64,000 nt of DNA, taken from Tardiphaga robiniae. GTDB lineage: Bacteria; Pseudomonadota; Alphaproteobacteria; Rhizobiales; Xanthobacteraceae. Shown here piece after piece: positions 61,701 through 64,000 of the stretch (position 1 is its first letter; each line of letters opens with the position of its first letter). A program made the position numbers and the translations under genes. The notes below the pieces were generated by a model that was given only the letters and a program-made list of their open reading frames with translations, did not search any database and was not told the DNA's origin. Where the stretch lies: NCBI RefSeq assembly GCF_013359755.1, contig NZ_JABMCJ010000086.1:1-64000 (forward strand), read 5' to 3'.

Positions 61701-62527
61701 GGATTGTCATTCATATCGGTGTAAATCACCAATGACGGGCTGAGCGCACCCTTTCCGACGCGGTCATCAAACAACGCTTGCACAAAACGCGTTTTTCCTA
61801 CGCCGGATAGCCCTGCAAGTCGGACAACGCTGCGAACATCTCGCAAGGCGTTCCGGACTCGATCAACGCCTTGCGCTACATCGCATCCTGCGTTGTCAGC
61901 AACGCCGGCGTGCAACCGCGCTTTGTCATCAAGGAGATATTCGTCTTGAATGCCATCAGGCGAGACCGCCCACGAACTGTATGGCTGCCACCCGGACATA
62001 CCGCGGCCAATTTTCTGGCGAACCCACACAATGAGTCCAACGTGTGCCCGGGTCCACGTTGCCAGGCGACTACGGTCGTAGAAATCAAGTTGTATCTCCG
62101 CATTCCGAACGTCGTCGGCCACGGCAGATCGCATAATATTTACCCGGTCGGCCAAGGCTGTATCTGAAGTATCGGAGCCCGAACTGGCGATGATGTAAGC
62201 CCCACCTTCAGCGATAAGATCGCTAATCGAAACTCGAAGGCTACCGGACGGTCGCATCTCGGGAGTGATTAAACCCGGCGTGAGATCAGACTTCTTGACC
62301 TGAAAGCCAATACTGGCTCTAGGGAGAAACCCGCCTGGAGCCACACCGTCTTGGATTCTGACGCGGACATCGATTCCTCCATCGGTAGCGTTCTGATTCC
62401 CTCCCCATGTGACGGCCGACGTTGACAGACCATGCGCGCGTAATTCGGCTTCACACAGCAGACCAACAAGGCTGCGCAGGTCAGCGTCGGTTAGTTCGGC
62501 GATATGGCTTCCTTCAATTTCGAACAT
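58709..62527 (-). CDS. Giant STAND-type NTPase with restriction-endonuclease-like N-terminus
   Basis: This protein has 1272 residues when started at ATG 62527. Its N-terminus resembles a PD-(D/E)XK nuclease: TWGGNQNATDGGIDVRVRI (about 40-58) and SIGFQVKKSDL (Q76-V-K78), the D...Q-x-K core. The NTPase region has Walker A LAGLSGVGKTRF (about 237-248) and a Walker B-like strand AIVVVDNCAPEL (about 294-305), followed by a winged-helix-like stretch. The remaining ~800 residues are helical and repeat-like, with no recognised domain. This plan is that of Avs-type antiphage sensors, though it is not closely similar to the protein at 47979. Codon composition is A+T-richer than neighbours. An open extension of 19 codons upstream is rejected because a promoter lies there. 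Confidence 0.8.
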   Translation of the reverse strand: MFEIEGSHIAELTDADLRSLVGLLCEAELRAHGLSTSAVTWGGNQNATDGGIDVRVRIQDGVAPGGFLPRASIGFQVKKSDLTPGLITPEMRPSGSLRVSISDLIAEGGAYIIASSGSDTSDTALADRVNIMRSAVADDVRNAEIQLDFYDRSRLATWTRAHVGLIVWVRQKIGRGMSGWQPYSSWAVSPDGIQDEYLLDDKARLHAGVADNAGCDVAQGVDRVRNALRDVRSVVRLAGLSGVGKTRFVQALFDDRVGKGALSPSLVIYTDMNDNPSPQPTGMISDLIASRTRAIVVVDNCAPELHRRITEVCRTSDSLISAVTVEYDVQEDEPEGTEVFRLEPSSVDLVSKLIARRFSAMTPLDVDKIAEFSGGNARVALALANTLERHESVAGLQDEELFKRLFQQRQERDDNLLTVAKACALLYSFQGEALSGDEAELPKIAALVGMSTQQVFAKVSQLKGRDLVQRRSVWRAVLPHAISNRLAKMALREIHLDEIEKYFDTERLLKSFSRRLGYLHESDEARRIVEKWLAKDGLLANVGRLNEFGMAMFNNIAPVSPEATLAAIERELSESVTDELSNLQLMRRRIASVLHSIAYDALLFDRCAVAMISLAIAEAPDSRNHPAEDALKGLFQLFLSGSHANIEQRLVVVDRLLHSSESRNRSLGVALLRTLLQGDHFSATQSFEFGAWVRDYGYWPSSREERAHWFVSTLKLIRKIAESDDQLMQAIRSSVAQAIQGLWFFGPEVQDQFEAIAEEVAKDDYWQEGWIAVRIVLSRSLDDADAAAIQRLRNLERRLCPKNVTEQVRAVVLTPSWGALDYADTEGRDEADAEKPMAAYERANAAAEELGKVVCRDGALFASLLPSLVIGDGGRLPSFGKGLALASIDFCMVWAQLTHALAEAEDGRRNIGALIGFLVGLSTMDRDVCEAILEAAVEHDVLGAWFPILQTSIPISIAGAGRLKRAAAIGKARASAFHSLGWGRSSDAISGEDLRDIITILAGQENGYGVAVDILSMRFHSDADQKKEYPKELIVAGRSLLSSPIFSVSDNMHDHRLGKIAGICLRGAEGVNAAKSLCERIRSGLADYTFRAFNHPNLLSSIFASQSRVALDVFFGGVSEDDDSDLGVDYFDSPSERRRNALDEVTADEMLRWCDEKPLERYRSISRVISYHATSTDGVVDWTPLAVEMFKRAPDPLVVLATFVERFSPKIWSGSRAAIVESRLPLLDRLKELENTSFADYVTQKRPELVDEIVRIRRWENERDSERDERFE

Positions 62528-62532
62528 ATAAA

Positions 62533-62562
62533 AAGATAGTCGCGCGCGGACTACACGGTCAA
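62533..62562 (-). promoter_or_regulatory. Promoter of the giant STAND NTPase, predicted leaderless
   Basis: On the minus strand TTGACC (62557-62562), 18 bases, TATCTT (62533-62538) is followed after only five bases by ATG 62527. Transcription would therefore start at about the initiation codon, and no Shine-Dalgarno sequence is present. This supports the chosen start. Confidence 0.55.
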
Positions 62563-62705
62563 ATACGCGCAGGGTCGTATGCACAACTCAATAGGGAGAA
62601 CTCTACTTTCCGCCATTCGCGGATCTTCTAATTTGCACGCGCAAAGAGGCGCGCACGCCCTCAGACTCGCCAAACGGTGTGTGAGGGGGACTAACGAGAG
62701 TTTCG

Positions 62706-63524
62706 CTAAGTCCCAAGCAGCTTGTTCAGCTCACCGCCCTTCGCGCCCTGCGCAAAGGCTGTAAACGTCCCCTTCCCCGCAATCTCCTGCGCCGCGCCCA
62801 TGAACCCCGCCCAGGCCACGCGCGCGAGCGCGCCGCCGACGCTGATGCGGCGGACGCCGAGGCTGGCGAGATGCGCCACGGTCATGGTCGGCTGCACGGT
62901 CAGGACATTGAGCGGCTTGCCGCCGATCGCCTTCACCAGCGTGGTGATCTCATCGTCGGTGGCGACGCCCGGCGCATAGAGGCAATCGGCGCCGGCCTCC
63001 GCAAAGGCGACGAGGCGCGCCGTGGTCTTCTTGAGGTCGCGCTCGCCATGCAGAAAACCTTCGCAGCGGGCGACCAGCATGACAGCGGGGTCGACGCTGT
63101 CGATAGCGGCGCGGGCGGCCTTGATGCGCTCGACCGCGAGCTTGTCGTCATAGAGCGGCTTGTCGGACTTTCCGGTGGAGTTCTCGATGGAGAGGCCACT
63201 GATGCCGCTCTTCACCGCGCGGGCGACATTGGCGGCGACGCCTGCGGGGTCATCGGCAAAGCCGGCCTCGAAGTCGGCATTGACAGGCAGATCGGTGGCG
63301 GCCGAGAGCAGCGCGAGATGTTCGATGACATCGTCGGCGGTGACCTTGTTGTCGGGGCGGCCGGTGGACCAGGCATAGCCGGCTGACGTCGAGGCCAGCG
63401 CCTTGAAGCCGAGATGCGCGAGATAGCGGGCGCTGCCGACATCCCAGGGATTGGGCAGCACGAAACAGCCGGTCTCGTGGAGCTTGCGGAAGTTGGCGCG
63501 CTTCTCGGCGGTGGAGATGGTCAT
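62706..63524 (-). CDS. Isocitrate lyase/PEP mutase family protein
   Basis: The 272-residue TIM-barrel enzyme has LHETGCFVLPNPWDVGSARY near the N-terminus and ALASTSAGYAWSTGRPDN. Metal-binding residues of the superfamily lie in PVNADFEAGFADDP (D...D), GISGLSIENSTG, and the strand AVMLVARCEGFLHGE. It lacks the KKCGH catalytic motif of true isocitrate lyases and is nearer to the oxaloacetate decarboxylase/2-methylisocitrate-like group. It probably cleaves a C-C bond of a small 2-oxo or hydroxy acid. Its substrate is unknown and no propionate genes are nearby. Confidence 0.85.
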   Translation of the reverse strand: MTISTAEKRANFRKLHETGCFVLPNPWDVGSARYLAHLGFKALASTSAGYAWSTGRPDNKVTADDVIEHLALLSAATDLPVNADFEAGFADDPAGVAANVARAVKSGISGLSIENSTGKSDKPLYDDKLAVERIKAARAAIDSVDPAVMLVARCEGFLHGERDLKKTTARLVAFAEAGADCLYAPGVATDDEITTLVKAIGGKPLNVLTVQPTMTVAHLASLGVRRISVGGALARVAWAGFMGAAQEIAGKGTFTAFAQGAKGGELNKLLGT

Positions 63525-63602
63525 GGGGCCTCCCGGTCTTAGTGCCGCGTTGATCGCGGCCGGTCACCGCCATCGTAGCCCGGGATGCGCCATTGATCAC
63601 GC

Positions 63603-63735
63603 CGTCATTCCGGGGACGGTCCGACGCCGCAGGCGGCGGAACGGAGCCCGGAATCTCGAGATGGTAGTCTCCGGTGAGCCAAGCCACTCAGAGATTCCGG
63701 GTTCGCTCGCCAAGTGGCGAGCGCCCCGGAATGAC
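63603..63735. repeat. Palindromic intergenic repeat, family D copy 3
   Basis: CGTCATTCCGGGGACGG at the left and GCGCCCCGGAATGAC at the right are mirror ends; CCCGGAATCTCGAG and AGAGATTCCGGGTTCG pair inside. It lies upstream of the isocitrate lyase-family gene and downstream of the DUF559 gene, both on the minus strand. Confidence 0.85.
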
Positions 63736-63739
63736 AGTT

Positions 63740-64000
63740 CTAGTTATTGCCCTGCCCCGGCATCCCGCTGGCCAGCAACGCCTCAAGCCGATCCAGCTCC
63801 GCCGCGATGTCGCTGATAACATCGTCCGCCCGCATCGCGATCACGCGGTAGCCGCGCTCTTGCAGCCAGGTCTGCCGGGCGGCGCGGTCGCTGACAATCA
63901 CGTCGGTCTCGCCGGGATTGACCAGCTCGATGGCGATGCGCTCCGGGAAGGAGACGAAATCCGGGATGTGGCGGCCGACCGGGGTCTGGCGCTTGAACTG
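63740..64000 (-). CDS. DUF559 endonuclease-like protein, partial
   Basis: The frame is open from the right edge to the stop at 63740-63742 and encodes the last 86 residues; the N-terminus lies outside the window. FKRQTPVGRHIPDFVSFPER, then IAIELVNPGETD, and WLQERGYRVIAMRADDVI match the DUF559 (Vsr-like, restriction-endonuclease fold) family, in which the D of PDF and the E of IE are the metal ligands. The usual E-x-DG form is replaced by ELVNPG. Many members are encoded singly in Rhizobiales; function is unproven. Confidence 0.8.
   Translation of the reverse strand, partial: QFKRQTPVGRHIPDFVSFPERIAIELVNPGETDVIVSDRAARQTWLQERGYRVIAMRADDVISDIAAELDRLEALLASGMPGQGNN

Overview
The window is GC-rich alphaproteobacterial chromosome. 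Gene content and style point to the Bradyrhizobium / Rhodopseudomonas / Tardiphaga / Afipia group (Nitrobacteraceae): purS/purQ/purL-type purine genes, a DUF1476 F1-ATPase zeta inhibitor, a CGFS glutaredoxin with BolA, ergothioneine genes egtBD, Bug/TctC binding proteins, a cyanate/nitrate ABC operon, and dense families of palindromic intergenic repeats. I see no tRNA, rRNA, CRISPR array, insertion sequence or complete prophage. Species-level assignment is not possible by eye.

Layout. 0-1.9 kb: a highly structured GC-rich segment, a secreted DUF2259 protein and an AT-richer RusA-like gene. 2-9 kb: housekeeping block (purB, MOSC protein, murI, cupin, HpcH/HpaI aldolase, rpsD with promoter and terminator, threonine aldolase). 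8.8-18.2 kb: tandem beta-lactamase-fold hydrolases, macro-domain protein, grxD, egtB-egtD, bolA, DUF427, membrane acyltransferase, 2-hydroxyacid reductase. 18.3-36.8 kb: purL at one end and purC-purS-purQ at the other. Between them lie about 14 kb of catabolic and transport genes: thioesterase, AraC regulator, PhzF, hydrolase, catBC with two orphan binding proteins and a divergent LysR regulator, L,D-transpeptidase, GntP-type permease, patatin and a Bug protein. 37-42.5 kb: DUF1476, a TonB siderophore receptor coupled to an iron-binding protein, and a luciferase-like monooxygenase.

42.7-62.6 kb is the most unusual part. It has a phospholipase D-fold protein with a histone H1-like lysine tail and a convergent alpha/beta hydrolase. 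Two paralogous helix-turn-helix proteins share a promoter motif. Two very large NTPases (1177 and 1272 residues) each combine a PD-(D/E)XK nuclease-like N-terminus, a STAND/NACHT-like ATPase and a long helical C-terminus, the architecture of antiphage Avs/bNACHT proteins. Both are visibly richer in A+T than their neighbours. Embedded between them is a complete cyanate module: binding protein, permease, ATPase and cyanase, with a near-consensus sigma-54 promoter. A divergent PAS-AAA+ sigma-54 activator has repeated palindromic sites directly upstream. The window closes with an isocitrate lyase-family enzyme and a partial DUF559 endonuclease-like gene.

How the genes connect: purB, purC, purS, purQ and purL belong to de novo purine synthesis. 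egtB and egtD make ergothioneine, and grxD and bolA form an iron-sulfur handling pair. catB and catC are consecutive steps of the beta-ketoadipate pathway. The cyanate operon imports and detoxifies cyanate under sigma-54 control. Functions are inferred from recognised motifs and family knowledge; no database search was possible.
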